From contig CAKKNE010000001.1 in NCBI GenBank assembly GCA_918797485.1, positions 5,890,001 to 5,954,000 of the forward strand: a DNA stretch of 64,000 nt, in the 5' to 3' direction. Positions within the stretch are counted from its first letter, which is position 1. Each line of letters begins with the position of its first letter. The notes beneath the pieces are model-generated. The model did no database searches and was not told the origin of the DNA. It saw only the letters and a list, made by a program, of their open reading frames with translations. Both the position numbers and the translations under genes were made by a program. The stretch comes from Pelagomonas calceolata (taxonomy: Eukaryota; Sar; Pelagophyceae; Pelagomonadales; Pelagomonadaceae). Of this stretch, positions 1-8,941 are shown one piece after another.

Positions 1-416
1 CTTCTCAAATAACTTTTGTACTTGCGGATGCCGGCCTGCGTCCGGTTTCTGGCATGCTGGGGGTTGAAGAACGGCAACCCAGACTTGATATCCCACGGCC
101 GATAGAGCTCGGCGTGGAAGCGGTCGCGCGGGACGAAGGGCGCGTAGACTGCGTAGAGCTCGTCCTCGTCGAGGCTCTTCTGTTCCGTCTTACCCTGGCG
201 GCTGGTGATGGCGTGGGCCTCGCGCTCCTGGTAGGTCGCGCAGAAGATCGAGAACGTGTACGTCGGATTCGCTTTGATGAGAAACTCGTCGAGCGTCGGC
301 GCCGTGAGATCAAAGGTGCGCACGTGGCCCGTTAGCAGGATGGCCGCGCGCCGCGACTGCGCTTGTGAAAAAACACCGAGGCCGATCAGTCCGATGAGCC
401 ACCTCATCCGTGCCAT
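1..416 (-). CDS. Secreted glycosyltransferase-like protein, 3' part outside window
   Basis: The open frame runs from an ATG at 416 to the window edge (about 138 codons, no stop), so the C-terminal part is missing. The product starts with a hydrophobic signal sequence (MRWLIGLIGLGVFSQAQS, after a short MAR lead). It continues with AAILLTGHVRTFDLTAP and a segment resembling the start of secreted eukaryotic glycosyltransferase-like proteins, in which an [LM]xGHxRTF motif precedes the first Rossmann strand. A second M four codons in could be the real start. The gene is divergent from NAA35 with 362 bp between start codons, and that space holds one copy of the promoter palindrome. Assignment is by motif only; a role in secretory-pathway glycosylation is inference. 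The large secreted protein at 47,588-49,444 has a comparable layout. Confidence 0.55.
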   Translation of the reverse strand, partial: MARMRWLIGLIGLGVFSQAQSRRAAILLTGHVRTFDLTAPTLDEFLIKANPTYTFSIFCATYQEREAHAITSRQGKTEQKSLDEDELYAVYAPFVPRDRFHAELYRPWDIKSGLPFFNPQHARNRTQAGIRKYKSYLR

Positions 417-598
417 CGACGCGTGGTTTTTATTTGTGTGGCTTAGACCAAAATTTCCAGGCCTTTCTCCTGTCAGCTCAGAGATTCTCAGACAGGCCTC
501 GCCACCAGATAACTATAGTATAGAAGCTTAGAAAAAAAAGTGAAAAACTGCCCGGTTGAGTGATTGGTGGCCCGACGCGTCGATGGACCGTGGCTAGC

Positions 599-621
599 CT
601 AGTGTGTTACATACCGCTAGC
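599..621 (+). promoter_or_regulatory. Promoter palindrome, copy 1
   Basis: CTAGTG, a TGTTACATAC core and CGCTAGC lie in the 362-bp space between the partial gene at 1-416 and NAA35. The core is almost the same as in the copy at 36,996. Apart from this motif I see nothing else recognisable in 417-778. Confidence 0.65.
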
Positions 622-778
622 TTGGCGGCGTCTCTCGTGCCTGGACTCGCGCTGATCGCGCAGCGGTGCTCTGTAAAAAGAGTCCTCAGCATCGCTGTCA
701 TTCGTGCTCGGACCCGTTTCTACACGAGTGCTGCATTCGCTGCTGCGGTAGACACCCTTAGCCATCGTGGTCGCCACC

Positions 779-2992
779 ATGGCTGCCAGCGATGCGCCGC
801 CGCCGCCGCCTGTTGACGAGGAGGACGAGCGCTGGGTCGACGTCACCGAGGACGTGGCCGGCGTCGCCGCGTCGCTGGACGTCGACGAGCTGCTCCGGGC
901 GCCGACGTTCTCGCTCTACGACAGCATGTCCGCGCTGGAATTGATGGATCCCAAAATGGACGCGCTGGGCTCCGAGCCGCCGCAGCGGTCCGTGGCGGAG
1001 TTGTTGAAAGACCTGCCGGTCGACCTCGCGCCCGGCCCGGCCATCATTATACTAGATAGGCTACTCGCGCTCGAGGTGTCCTACCACGGCGGCGCGTCGC
1101 TGCACGACTCTATTTTAGAATGTGTCGCGTTGCGGGACCCCGCGACGGCGGCGCTGAGCGACGCGTCGCCGGCAAGTAAGGCCGTCGCGCAGGCCGCGAA
1201 TTTGACCTTGTGGGTCTGCGAGGCCGCGCGCGAAATTGTGGTCGCGGCGGACATTTTTGAAGAGGAGGACTTCGCGACGTCCACGACCAAGGTCAGCAAG
1301 GCCGTCGAGGAGGCGCGGCGGCGGGGCCGGGCGCTCCCCGTTGATGAATCTGTCGAGGACGCGCGGTTGCAGGCCCACGTTGCGCTGAGACGGTCCCTGG
1401 CCGAGGCCGTCGCGCGCCTCGGCGCGGAGCGGCACGCCCTTCAGGACGACGGCGGCGCGACGGACCGAGCCCGGAACGCTCTAGACCAGCTCGATGCCTT
1501 GGATGCGGATCATAGTGATGGCGACGCGACGATTGCGGACGCATGGTTCGCGACCTGCCGCGACGAGCACGCCACCACGAGAGGCGTCAGCCCGCCGCAG
1601 GGCGGCTGGGCGTCATCAGATGAACGGAAAGCAACGCGGGACGCCTGCCGCCAGCTGCTTAGGGGTTTGGACCGGGTCTGGGACCTGAGGAGGTGCCTGG
1701 CATTTTTAAGGTTCAGTGACGAGTCGACCGAGCTCCCGGCCCTACCTTCAGTGGATGCGCGGCGCTGCGAGCACGCGCACAGTCGTCTCCTCAGACTGTG
1801 CTTGAATGTTGGCCATCAATCAAGGGGCGGCGGCCGCTTCGTGCTGCCTCGGTCCTTCGCGGCGTTGGAATTGGGGGGCGCCGGCGCGCCGCTGCGGAAA
1901 CTCCTGAATCAGGACGACTTTGGCGCCGAGGCGTCGGCGACGCGCTTGGGGCGGGGGCCGAAGAAGGCGTCCGTGTTCGGCGTGGTCGTCGACTCGATCG
2001 TGAGCGGTGGCGCGCCGAACTGCGTGGTCCAGTGCCGCGCGGGCGCCGAGTTCGCGTCCCGAGCATCGTTGCGCGTATTGCATGTCTTGCGAGCCGTCGC
2101 GTCGGCGAACCGAGCGCGCTTACGACAACAACTTCCGGGACTGTTGTTAGATTGGGCGCAGCTTGTGGAAGATGCGCGCCGCGCCGATATGAGATGTGCT
2201 GAAGCTTTACGCTTGCCCAACGAGCACGCGCGATATCTGGGCACCTGGGCCCTCAAATATAGCCTGTTGTTGATGGAGCGGACGTTGGCGTTGGACGTGT
2301 CGCTCGAGTTAGTGGTCACTCCTTCTGATTTGGAGCATGTTTTTTGGTACCGCGAGTACTTGCTTGCAGCTAGATCGACGCTGGCGCAGGACGCGAGGCG
2401 GCAACGTGTACTACTGAGAGATTCATTGGCAGAACAGCCCGACGCGCCGCGAATTACGGAAGAGGAGCGGCGCTTGGATGCTTTGGCGGACGCGCGCGAC
2501 GCCGCGCTCGAGGCTTCACTCAGGGGCGCGCGGTGTCTGTGTCGCGCGACGCATTTGGTTTGTGCGGCGCGAGCCGCGCGGGACGCGGCGACGTCGGACG
2601 GCGGGCAGACGTACGTGTATGCTTCTCGTAGAACTCGTTTCGCGAAGCGGTTCTCGGCGTTTGCCTGCTTCGCCGAGCCGGCGCCCATCCAGTACGAGGC
2701 CTATGAAAGTATCTCATTGAAACAACGGGCGGCCTGCGACGATATTCCAACGGCCGCGGCCAAGTTTTTTGGAGACGCCGCGCAATTGGTGGACCACGCG
2801 ATCAAGCTCGGGAAGACGGCGGAGCCCGTGTTGTATTCCACGGCCGACGCCGACGACCTCGTGGCGTTGAAGCGTGTCGCCGTGTCGAATCGCGTGGGCC
2901 TCGCGCGCGCGGACGCGGACGCGGACCCACCGCCCAAGTTCGCGCTGGACCTGGCGGCGCACGAGGACTTTCCGGTGGTGAAGGGGCTCTGA
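779..2992 (+). CDS. NAA35: NAA35/Mak10-like auxiliary subunit of N-terminal acetyltransferase NatC
   Basis: This is a single-exon gene of 737 residues. The family signature is clear at residues 41-61 (PTFSLYDSMSALELMDPKMD), followed by the conserved GPAIIILDRLLALEVSYHG region. In other eukaryotes Mak10/NAA35 is the large non-catalytic subunit that anchors the NatC complex (NAA30, NAA38) to ribosomes for co-translational acetylation of Met-Leu/Ile/Phe/Trp N-termini. I chose the ATG at 779 because it sits in a near-perfect GCCACCATGG context; the frame is open four codons further upstream but only from a GTG. Length is typical for the family. The long alanine/arginine-rich inserts in the middle match the base composition of neighbouring genes. 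Confidence 0.93.
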   Translation: MAASDAPPPPPVDEEDERWVDVTEDVAGVAASLDVDELLRAPTFSLYDSMSALELMDPKMDALGSEPPQRSVAELLKDLPVDLAPGPAIIILDRLLALEVSYHGGASLHDSILECVALRDPATAALSDASPASKAVAQAANLTLWVCEAAREIVVAADIFEEEDFATSTTKVSKAVEEARRRGRALPVDESVEDARLQAHVALRRSLAEAVARLGAERHALQDDGGATDRARNALDQLDALDADHSDGDATIADAWFATCRDEHATTRGVSPPQGGWASSDERKATRDACRQLLRGLDRVWDLRRCLAFLRFSDESTELPALPSVDARRCEHAHSRLLRLCLNVGHQSRGGGRFVLPRSFAALELGGAGAPLRKLLNQDDFGAEASATRLGRGPKKASVFGVVVDSIVSGGAPNCVVQCRAGAEFASRASLRVLHVLRAVASANRARLRQQLPGLLLDWAQLVEDARRADMRCAEALRLPNEHARYLGTWALKYSLLLMERTLALDVSLELVVTPSDLEHVFWYREYLLAARSTLAQDARRQRVLLRDSLAEQPDAPRITEEERRLDALADARDAALEASLRGARCLCRATHLVCAARAARDAATSDGGQTYVYASRRTRFAKRFSAFACFAEPAPIQYEAYESISLKQRAACDDIPTAAAKFFGDAAQLVDHAIKLGKTAEPVLYSTADADDLVALKRVAVSNRVGLARADADADPPPKFALDLAAHEDFPVVKGL

Positions 2993-3124
2993 TGGGATGA
3001 TGATGGGTAAATTTAATTGGATGTATCCGGTTCACATCTGTAAAACCCGTTTTCCCAGTGGTCGTGTGGGTGTGAGTACTCGGCCAGCGGTCACTACTGG
3101 GTTTGACTCGCCCGCCACTTAGCT

Positions 3125-4141
3125 ATGGACGTGTCATCTATTGACCTGTCGGCTGCGGTACGACAAGCGTACCGCGAGTCAAGAGATTCGGGAGCTCACC
3201 CTGGGATGCCTCCGCTAGGCAGGAACCCAAGCGAGCTGGTGCGCGCTTATGAGGCGGGCGAGGACCGTACAGAACTTCTGCGCGAAGCAAGGTATCTGTC
3301 ATCGATAGCGGCACCCTTAAGACCGCTGGTGCAGCGATTATTCTTGAGCCGCGCGGGCGACACGGTTCGCATCAACGCGCACATGGGCGAACGACCTCTT
3401 CTTTATGAACACACGGTTGGGCAAATCGCTGGGCGGGGATATGCAAATCGGTTGTGCGATGGTGGGCCAGGTGAAATAATTCTCACCTTGATAGTGTTCG
3501 ACGACGAGGCCGCCCTAGTATGCTCGCGGCCTGGGTCCTATGGGGCAACCATCATAAATTACCAGCGCTCGGTGGCGTTTGAGGAACACTTGTTTGCGCG
3601 TGATGATGATAAAGCAAATCTAGTGCCGTGGGAAAGTTTCGCGCCGCTGCCCACTCGGGTGACTGTCATCCTTGATGATACTGCCAGCGGTCATCAGCAC
3701 CGGATGACTCACATCGAAAAAATGTCAGAATTTACCAAAGGGCTCTGTCGCGTTTTAGAAGGGCGGCGCGTTGTTGCCCTGTCGAATTCCAGTCGCTGTG
3801 TCCACCCGCCGTACACTGTCGGGGAGGATCGACTTCAATTATCGAAGATGGTGCCTATACAATGCGGAGATTTCGAGGACCCTGAGGCCCTGGCTGTTTT
3901 TGGAGAGTGTGTGAAGACGTGTTACAGTGACTGGTGGGAATCCGTTCGGCACGGTCCCTTCCCGCCCCCGTTCTCGCTCACGCGCGCGCACCGCCGGACC
4001 GTCCGCGGCCCGCACATTGTAATGCGGGCGCTTCTGGAGAGGCGTCGCGCGATGCTCGGAAAAGATGCGCTGTTCGTGATCTACAACCTATACCGCCGGA
4101 TGCCCGATCCGATGTTCCGAGTTATCCTATCCTTCCTATGA
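3125..4141 (+). CDS. Hypothetical protein, 338 residues
   Basis: This is a clean single-exon ORF from ATG to stop that lies 132 bp after NAA35 on the same strand. I do not recognise a domain. The sequence mixes charged helices with a beta-rich middle (GEIILTLIVFDDEAALVCSRPGS) and ends with the hydrophobic helix DPMFRVILSFL at the very C-terminus, which resembles the helix with which many F-box or ankyrin-family proteins of this window begin or end. There is no signal peptide or membrane segment. Only 39 bp separate its stop from the stop of the convergent phosphatase gene, and the spacer is A/T-rich (GTAAATACATACAAAG). Confidence 0.7.
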   Translation: MDVSSIDLSAAVRQAYRESRDSGAHPGMPPLGRNPSELVRAYEAGEDRTELLREARYLSSIAAPLRPLVQRLFLSRAGDTVRINAHMGERPLLYEHTVGQIAGRGYANRLCDGGPGEIILTLIVFDDEAALVCSRPGSYGATIINYQRSVAFEEHLFARDDDKANLVPWESFAPLPTRVTVILDDTASGHQHRMTHIEKMSEFTKGLCRVLEGRRVVALSNSSRCVHPPYTVGEDRLQLSKMVPIQCGDFEDPEALAVFGECVKTCYSDWWESVRHGPFPPPFSLTRAHRRTVRGPHIVMRALLERRRAMLGKDALFVIYNLYRRMPDPMFRVILSFL

Positions 4142-4180
4142 TGAGGAGCGTAAATACATACAAAGGTATTTTACAATTGA

Positions 4181-6148
4181 CTACGCCACGTCTCGAGCCC
4201 GGTGCCGCGCGACCTCCTGCTTCGCGTGCGCGTTGATCTCCCAGCGCGATAGTTTTCCGTCCCCGTCGAGATCGCCAGCTGCCTCGAGCACCGCCTCGAC
4301 GAGCGTATACTCTCCCGAAAACGTTTCGTAGCCAGCTCGTGCGATCGCATGTTTCAATTCCTTTCGGTTTATCCGCCCGGAGCCGTCCAAGTCCAGCGTG
4401 GCAAATTCTTCAGCCGACAGCCGCCCGTCTCCATCGGCATCAGCCAAAGCGTAGATCCGCTCCCAGAGCCGCCGCGCCCAGTGGCCCACGAGCAACGCGT
4501 GGCACTGGACCCCATCGTCTTCGCCTGGCATGCGCTCCGGATGCGCCGCGAGCTCCTTTCCGATTATCTCGCCGTCCCGCTCTCTCTCCAGCGACTTAAA
4601 CGACGCGACCCGATATATCCGCTCCTCATCAATTGGTTCGCCCCGCACGTGCGTCACGTATCCCTCCCCATCGACCGTAATCCCGTCGTCGATCTGCATA
4701 TATCCAGGATTAGCGTGGCCCCACCGCTCACGCACGCCGTGCTTCAGCGCATGACCTGTGCGGAAATGTAAGTTCACGGCGCCTTCGCGCTGAATCATTG
4801 CGTCGAACCCCACGTCATCAACGCGACGTCTGCTCGATGGCGTCGTCGCGGGGACAAGATCTCTACACAGCGCATGACCGGAAAGCTTATACACGTTCAC
4901 GTCGTCCTTGGCTTGGATCTCCGCCCTCAACGTTTCTAGCGAGACGTACGCGTCATCGTCATAAGCCTTGGCGGCGCGCGGGCAGGACGCGCCCTTGATG
5001 ATGCAACAATCCACGGTGTCCCTGTACGCGTTCAAAGCGTCCCGGATCTCGGAAAGTAGAAACGCGCCCATCGTCACGAGTTGGCCCCGCGAATCGACGG
5101 ATGAGAGCGGCCTGTATTTTTCGGGGACGACGGCCAGCTGCGTATGGCGCCTGTGTGGATATCAAGCTCGACGCCGTCGAGCAGATTTCGCGTCGGTGGC
5201 GTGAAGGGACGTCCGCGCCGGCTCGCGCATCTTATCCAACACCGCATACGCCTTCGCCGCGGCGAGGGCGAGGTCGCCGTCCGCTTTGTACGACGCGACT
5301 TGCGCGACGTGGGCGTCGATATTCAACTTCGGATCCCATACTAAGTCCACGATCTGGGCATGGTGCGCGTCCATGCCCGGTTTTATGATGCGCGTGCCCT
5401 CGACCACTTTATCCACTATATGGTGGTCGTGGCCCGACAGGATGAGGGGAAAGTCGAAGTCCCTTGCCGTTTTTTCATCTTGATCCTCGTACAAGTGGCA
5501 CAGCGGCAGGACGAGGTCGGCCCCCTCTTCATGAAGGCGCGGCGCCCACTCCGCCAACGTCGCCCAGGGGTCTAGGATCTGAGCGCCGTTGAACGCGCCG
5601 GGCTTCGGCGACGTGTGCGACGTGACGCCGAGCATGGCGATTCGTTTCGAGCCGACCGTGAGCCACGCGTGCGTCGCCTGGCACGCGGAACCTTCGACAG
5701 TTTCGTGCGTCGGCATGTTCGTGTTGAGCCATGTGCCCTGGTACTCGCGCTCCCGCGCGAAGACATCAGCCGGCGACAAATTATCTTCGTGGTTGCCCCA
5801 GATCAAATAATCGACGGGCGTGCGGTTCAGCATCTTCATCATCCCGCGGCCCTTGTCGATGGCCGAGAGGAGGTAGGGCATCAGAAAGTCGCCCGTCAAC
5901 ACGCTGATCGTGACGGCGTCCGGGCCGTGCTGCTGCTCAAATTCCTCTCGTTTTTCGACGATCAACGTCTTCAGGTGCGGGAAATTATCTAAAGTGTAGA
6001 CGTCCGTGACATGAATGATTCTTAGCGCTGCTGCGGGCGTCGTCGACGAGGCGCAGCGCACGAGGCTGGGTGCGGCCGCGCCGTTGCGTGCAGAAGCCAC
6101 GCGGGGCCTCGCAGCCAAGGTCCTCGACGACAGCGCGAAGCGCCGCAT
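4181..6148 (-). CDS. 5'-nucleotidase-like metallophosphatase with EF-hands, three exons
   Basis: My model joins 6148-5211, 5150-4879 and 4755-4181 (594 residues). The N-terminus is Arg/Ala-rich and uncharged by acidic residues (MRRFALSSRTLAARPRV), like a mitochondrial presequence. The catalytic half shows the calcineurin-fold signatures VTDVY, TGDFL, WGNHED and SGHDHH. The second half is the 5'-nucleotidase C-terminal domain (LSSVDSRGQLVTMGAF, NPGYMQIDDGITVD, GEPIDEERIYRVASF). Three EF-hand loops follow: DADGDGRLSAEE, DLDGSGRINRKE and DLDGDGKLSRWE. Splicing is required: an in-frame TGA lies in the first intron, and removing the second restores an unbroken SGHALKHG. The family hydrolyses nucleotide or related phosphoesters; calcium control through the EF-hands is inference. 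A palindrome variant lies about 117 bp upstream. Confidence 0.82.
4756..4878 (-). mobile_element. Introner element forming intron 2 of the phosphatase
   Basis: This 123-nt intron is flanked by the 8-bp duplication GTCATGCG (read on the minus strand). The identity extends to 12 bp because neighbouring bases also match: CAGCGCATGACC at 4745-4756 and 4868-4879 on the plus strand. The donor GT is the start of the upstream target copy. The acceptor is the element end CATTTCCGCACAG, directly before the second copy. The element opens with CTGTGTAGAGATC, and the core CGCCATCGA is present. The length is a multiple of three with no stop, so an ORF search reads straight through it and adds 41 false residues. 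Confidence 0.85.
5151..5210 (-). mobile_element. Degenerate introner element, intron 1 of the phosphatase
   Basis: The 60-nt intron begins GTCCCTTCACGCC and ends GCTTGATATCCACACAG on the minus strand. It keeps the family's 3' end and a decayed inverted repeat (CGCCACCGA / TCGACGGCG), but no left terminal repeat and no clear target duplication. It contains the TGA that interrupts the frame. The exact donor is my choice among few GTs: this one keeps phase and yields AVLDKMREPARTRHTQLAVVP. Confidence 0.65.
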
Positions 6149-6264
6149 TTGTTACGAATCGTACCTCTGCTATCACTGTAGTATCAGAACGTCTCGGAGA
6201 AGCGTTAACCGTCGAAGGGCGTGCACACAGGCTGCCAAAAAGTCAAGCGCAAAAGTAGTGGGAG

Positions 6265-6285
6265 CTAGTGACAGTAAGTCACTAG
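6265..6285. promoter_or_regulatory. Perfect inverted repeat, palindrome variant
   Basis: CTAGTGAC, a 5-bp loop AGTAA and GTCACTAG form an exact 8-bp inverted repeat. It lies 117 bp upstream of the phosphatase start and 39 bp beyond the WD40 stop. It shares the CTAGTG arm with the promoter palindrome but is symmetric and shorter, so it may be a variant of that motif or a hairpin at the WD40 3' end. Confidence 0.45.
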
Positions 6286-6323
6286 AAAGGACAAAGCTCG
6301 ACACTTATCCAAGGAGGCGCCTA

Positions 6324-7364
6324 CTACTCGACCTCGACCTCCTCCGCCACGCTCACGCGCGTCGCCGCGTCGCGCGCCCAGAGGTGCACGGACCGGTCGT
6401 CGGAGCAGAACGCGACGGTCTTGCCGTCCGGCGCGAATTTGATGGATCGCACGGTCTGGCCCCCGACGTGGTCCTCCGTCTCCGGGCCGATGTACTCCGA
6501 CGCGAGCTTCTTCCTATCTTCCAGACGGTACATCGTCGCGCGGAAGTCCCAGCCGCCGGCCACGAATACATCACCTTCCGGAGAGAACGCGAGCGCGAAG
6601 AAGTGCTGCTCCGCGGGATTCGTTATCTCCCACAATCTTTTTCCGGTCGCCGCGTCGAAGCCTATGACCTTGTCGGCCCAGTCGCACGACGCGAGGATTG
6701 AACCGTCCGGCGTGTAGGCCAGGTCGCGGCAGTCGGCCGCGATCGAGTCGAGCTTGGATCTCCACACAATCTCCTCCGGTTGCTTCGTGCGTGAAGCGTC
6801 CGCCCGCCAAACCGTCACGGCGGCGTCGAAGCCGCCCGACGCCAACATGCTACCGTCCGGGCGCCAGGCCAACGCCTTGAGCACGCCGTCGCACGACAGC
6901 GTGCGGAGGAGGTGGCCCCGATCTTTGTGCCAGAGCGTCACCTTCTTCTCGAAGCAGCCGCAGGCGAAGACCGGCTGCGTCGGCGCGAAGGCGCAGGCGT
7001 AGACGATGCCGCCGTGGTCCAGCGTCTCCTGCAGCTCGCCGTCCTCGGCGTCGAACAACTTCCCCTGCTTGTCGAAGCCGCCGCCGCAGCCCAGCGTCTT
7101 TCCATCCCCACTCCAGTCGAGGCACTCGACCCAGTCGCCGACGTCCACCTCCAGGACCTTCTTTTGGGTAGAGGCGTCCCACACAATAATCTTCTTGTCG
7201 TAGCCGCCGGCCGCGAGCTTCGTCCCGTCCGGGGACCAGGCCACGGCCTTGACGTCGCTCGTGTGTTCTAATTGTCCAATATGGGGCTTGCCGAGATAGG
7301 CGGCGGGCAGGCCCTCGTCGCGCGGCCGCGGCGTGCGCCAGTCGTCTGGTAGAGATGCGACCAT
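6324..7364 (-). CDS. WD40-repeat protein, 346 residues
   Basis: Seven to eight WD40 blades are visible, each with a VAWSPDG or LAFSPEG strand and a WD/WR/FD strand end: SDVKAVAWSPDGTKLAAGGYDKKIIVWD, GKTLGCGGGFDKQGKLFD, VLKALAWRPDGSMLASGG, and finally SIKFAPDGKTVAFCSDDRSVHLW. The whole protein is one propeller with a short N-terminal tail and an acidic C-terminus (SVAEEVEVE), so it is probably a soluble scaffold. I cannot name a specific orthologue. The first ATG is at 7364; the frame upstream is open but has only a GTG. Confidence 0.85.
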   Translation of the reverse strand: MVASLPDDWRTPRPRDEGLPAAYLGKPHIGQLEHTSDVKAVAWSPDGTKLAAGGYDKKIIVWDASTQKKVLEVDVGDWVECLDWSGDGKTLGCGGGFDKQGKLFDAEDGELQETLDHGGIVYACAFAPTQPVFACGCFEKKVTLWHKDRGHLLRTLSCDGVLKALAWRPDGSMLASGGFDAAVTVWRADASRTKQPEEIVWRSKLDSIAADCRDLAYTPDGSILASCDWADKVIGFDAATGKRLWEITNPAEQHFFALAFSPEGDVFVAGGWDFRATMYRLEDRKKLASEYIGPETEDHVGGQTVRSIKFAPDGKTVAFCSDDRSVHLWARDAATRVSVAEEVEVE

Positions 7365-7722
7365 GTTGTTTGGTGCAAAGTGCTGCGGCTGTGAGTGCTG
7401 CGCCGGCGCGCTTTTGTGGCGCAGGCGCACAGTGGGTTGATGAGACCCTTTGGACGCAGCGACGTGCCGCGAATCGACGGATGGGCTGCGCTATCACCGA
7501 TTTACCTTGTCCACTTCCAACCAGGCAAGCGTGAGTGCGGGTTCGCCGACGATCTGGCGCTTCCTCTCCGGAGGCCCTCCGAGGAAGTGCATTACGACTA
7601 CGGAGGGCTGCCGACAGACGAGCGCCCAAAAAAGGAGGCCTCGACCGCGCGCGCGAAGATCCTTCAGAAAACCTACGTTACATTCCTGACACCGACGACG
7701 ACTGCCGCGAGGAGACAACCGC
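7365..7722. other. Intergenic spacer with a doubtful plus-strand reading frame
   Basis: This 358-bp gap between two minus-strand genes holds the WD40 promoter. A plus-strand frame from an ATG at 7439 reads IDGWAALSPIYLVHFQPG and EEVHYDYGGLPTDER, which looks less random than most antisense frames. It continues into the sulfotransferase gene as low-complexity sequence. It may be a gene relic or chance. The promoter palindrome is absent here. Confidence 0.25.
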
Positions 7723-8742
7723 TCAGCACCCCGCCCCGCGCAGCGCCGCGGCGACGGCCTCCTCGTTCGCGAAGCGCCGCGCCGTCGCGTTGCCGAGCCG
7801 CACCAGCGACGTCTCGAGCGACGCCGCGAGGTCCCGGGCCCCGACGAAGGCCAGCAGCCGCCGCCAATAACTCTCTCCCTCCGCACCGGTCAGGTCCTCG
7901 AACGCGACGTGATGCTTCCTCATTGATGGCACGGCCCGCAGCAACCTATCATTAAGTTTGTCCACCTCCTGGAGCTGGCGGCACTGGTCCCGGACGTAGG
8001 CCAGGTCCGCCGTCGGGAGGGCGCCCCTTAACTTTTTCCCGGAGTGCCCCGCCAACTCGATCCCTGTCGCGGTCCCGAACGCCTTCGACGCCTCGTGCAT
8101 TTTATCTTTGCGCCACCGCGACGCGATTAATGCCAGCGTGTCCCGGCGTTTCAGGACGACGAAGCGCACGTCGCTCTGTGACGCCCACTGCGCCGCATGT
8201 TCGACGCCGGCCGCTGTCCGCAACCCCTGGGACCGCGGGAACCACTTAAATCCTCTAGAGCAGCACCTTGTATGACGACAGAAGCGGTACTGGTCGAAGC
8301 GCGGCCACCAGGCCTTCTCGAGGTGCGCGAGGGCCTTCCTCGAGATCGCGTCGTCGGGGCGCGACGGCGACCACGTTTTTGCGTTGTTGTGGATCGCGTC
8401 GATGGCGCTTGTAATGGCCTTGCCGACGGCGGAGTGACACGTCCTCACGTTCTTGTGGCCGACGGCACCGCACGGGTCCTTCCATTGCGGTATCAACAGC
8501 TCGTAGCCGCAGCAGACTTCCGGGTGCGAGTCGAGCATCTCGACGACGTAGCTCGACCCGCTCCTTGCGCTACTCAGCACGAGGAATTTGTGCGGGTGTT
8601 TTTCGCGGGCGCACGCCGCGGTCCGCCAGCGCTCGTCGTTGTGCGTCGTCTGCGTGCCGCGGCGCTTGATGGGCTTTTTGCAGGTGTGGTTGCCCCACGC
8701 GCTGACGCGCTGGGCCGCCGCGAGGAGCAATAATGTGATCAT
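7723..8742 (-). CDS. Secreted or Golgi sulfotransferase-like protein
   Basis: The 339-residue product begins with a short signal sequence (MITLLLLAAAQRVSAWG). It then shows the PAPS-binding-like strand-loop-helix FLVLSSARSGSSYVVEML at about residues 52-69, the usual first motif of Golgi sulfotransferases. RFVVLKRRDTLALIASR near residue 195 matches the second conserved strand of the family (R-D-P..S). There are several cysteines in the luminal part. The family transfers sulfate from PAPS to glycans or proteins in the secretory pathway; the substrate is unknown. It is divergent from the MYND/TPR gene with 199 bp between starts, one of the few divergent promoters here without the palindrome. Confidence 0.7.
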   Translation of the reverse strand: MITLLLLAAAQRVSAWGNHTCKKPIKRRGTQTTHNDERWRTAACAREKHPHKFLVLSSARSGSSYVVEMLDSHPEVCCGYELLIPQWKDPCGAVGHKNVRTCHSAVGKAITSAIDAIHNNAKTWSPSRPDDAISRKALAHLEKAWWPRFDQYRFCRHTRCCSRGFKWFPRSQGLRTAAGVEHAAQWASQSDVRFVVLKRRDTLALIASRWRKDKMHEASKAFGTATGIELAGHSGKKLRGALPTADLAYVRDQCRQLQEVDKLNDRLLRAVPSMRKHHVAFEDLTGAEGESYWRRLLAFVGARDLAASLETSLVRLGNATARRFANEEAVAAALRGAGC

Positions 8743-8941
8743 GTGGTCTTATTATACTAATTATTCATTCATCTGAGGCACGACGGCGTTGCCAACAGTT
8801 AGTACAGTCACCGGTGGGCTTGCGTATGATGCGCTGTACTGATTTGACGCGTTCGCGTCCGCAGACCGTGCCAAACCCGATTTTTTCAGCTCCCAAAAAT
8901 CACAAACGCCGTCGCCGCGATACAGACCCCGCCAACGCAAA

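Noticed and set aside
578-592. CGCGTCGATGG stretches near 411 and 578 as introner remnants
   Set aside because: Only part of the core is present, with no terminal repeats or target copies; the core is rich in common words of this genome.
767-778. Extended start of NAA35 at 767
   Set aside because: The codon is GTG, and the ATG at 779 has a near-perfect initiation context. The same reasoning moved starts at 7,364, 15,698, 18,792, 20,890, 35,529, 36,833, 37,253, 49,837, 57,425, 58,558 and 63,561.
1820-2688. Long antisense reading frames within NAA35 and most other genes
   Set aside because: They lie opposite strong genes in GC-rich DNA, are Arg/Ser/Pro-rich and lack recognisable motifs; they are composition shadows.
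4181-5077. A separate EF-hand protein and a separate phosphatase
   Set aside because: Both frames are in phase, together they form one complete 5'-nucleotidase layout, and the break contains an introner-like intron.
7439-7955. A plus-strand gene starting at 7,439
   Set aside because: The first 60 codons look somewhat protein-like but the remainder is antisense to the sulfotransferase and low complexity; kept only as a note.
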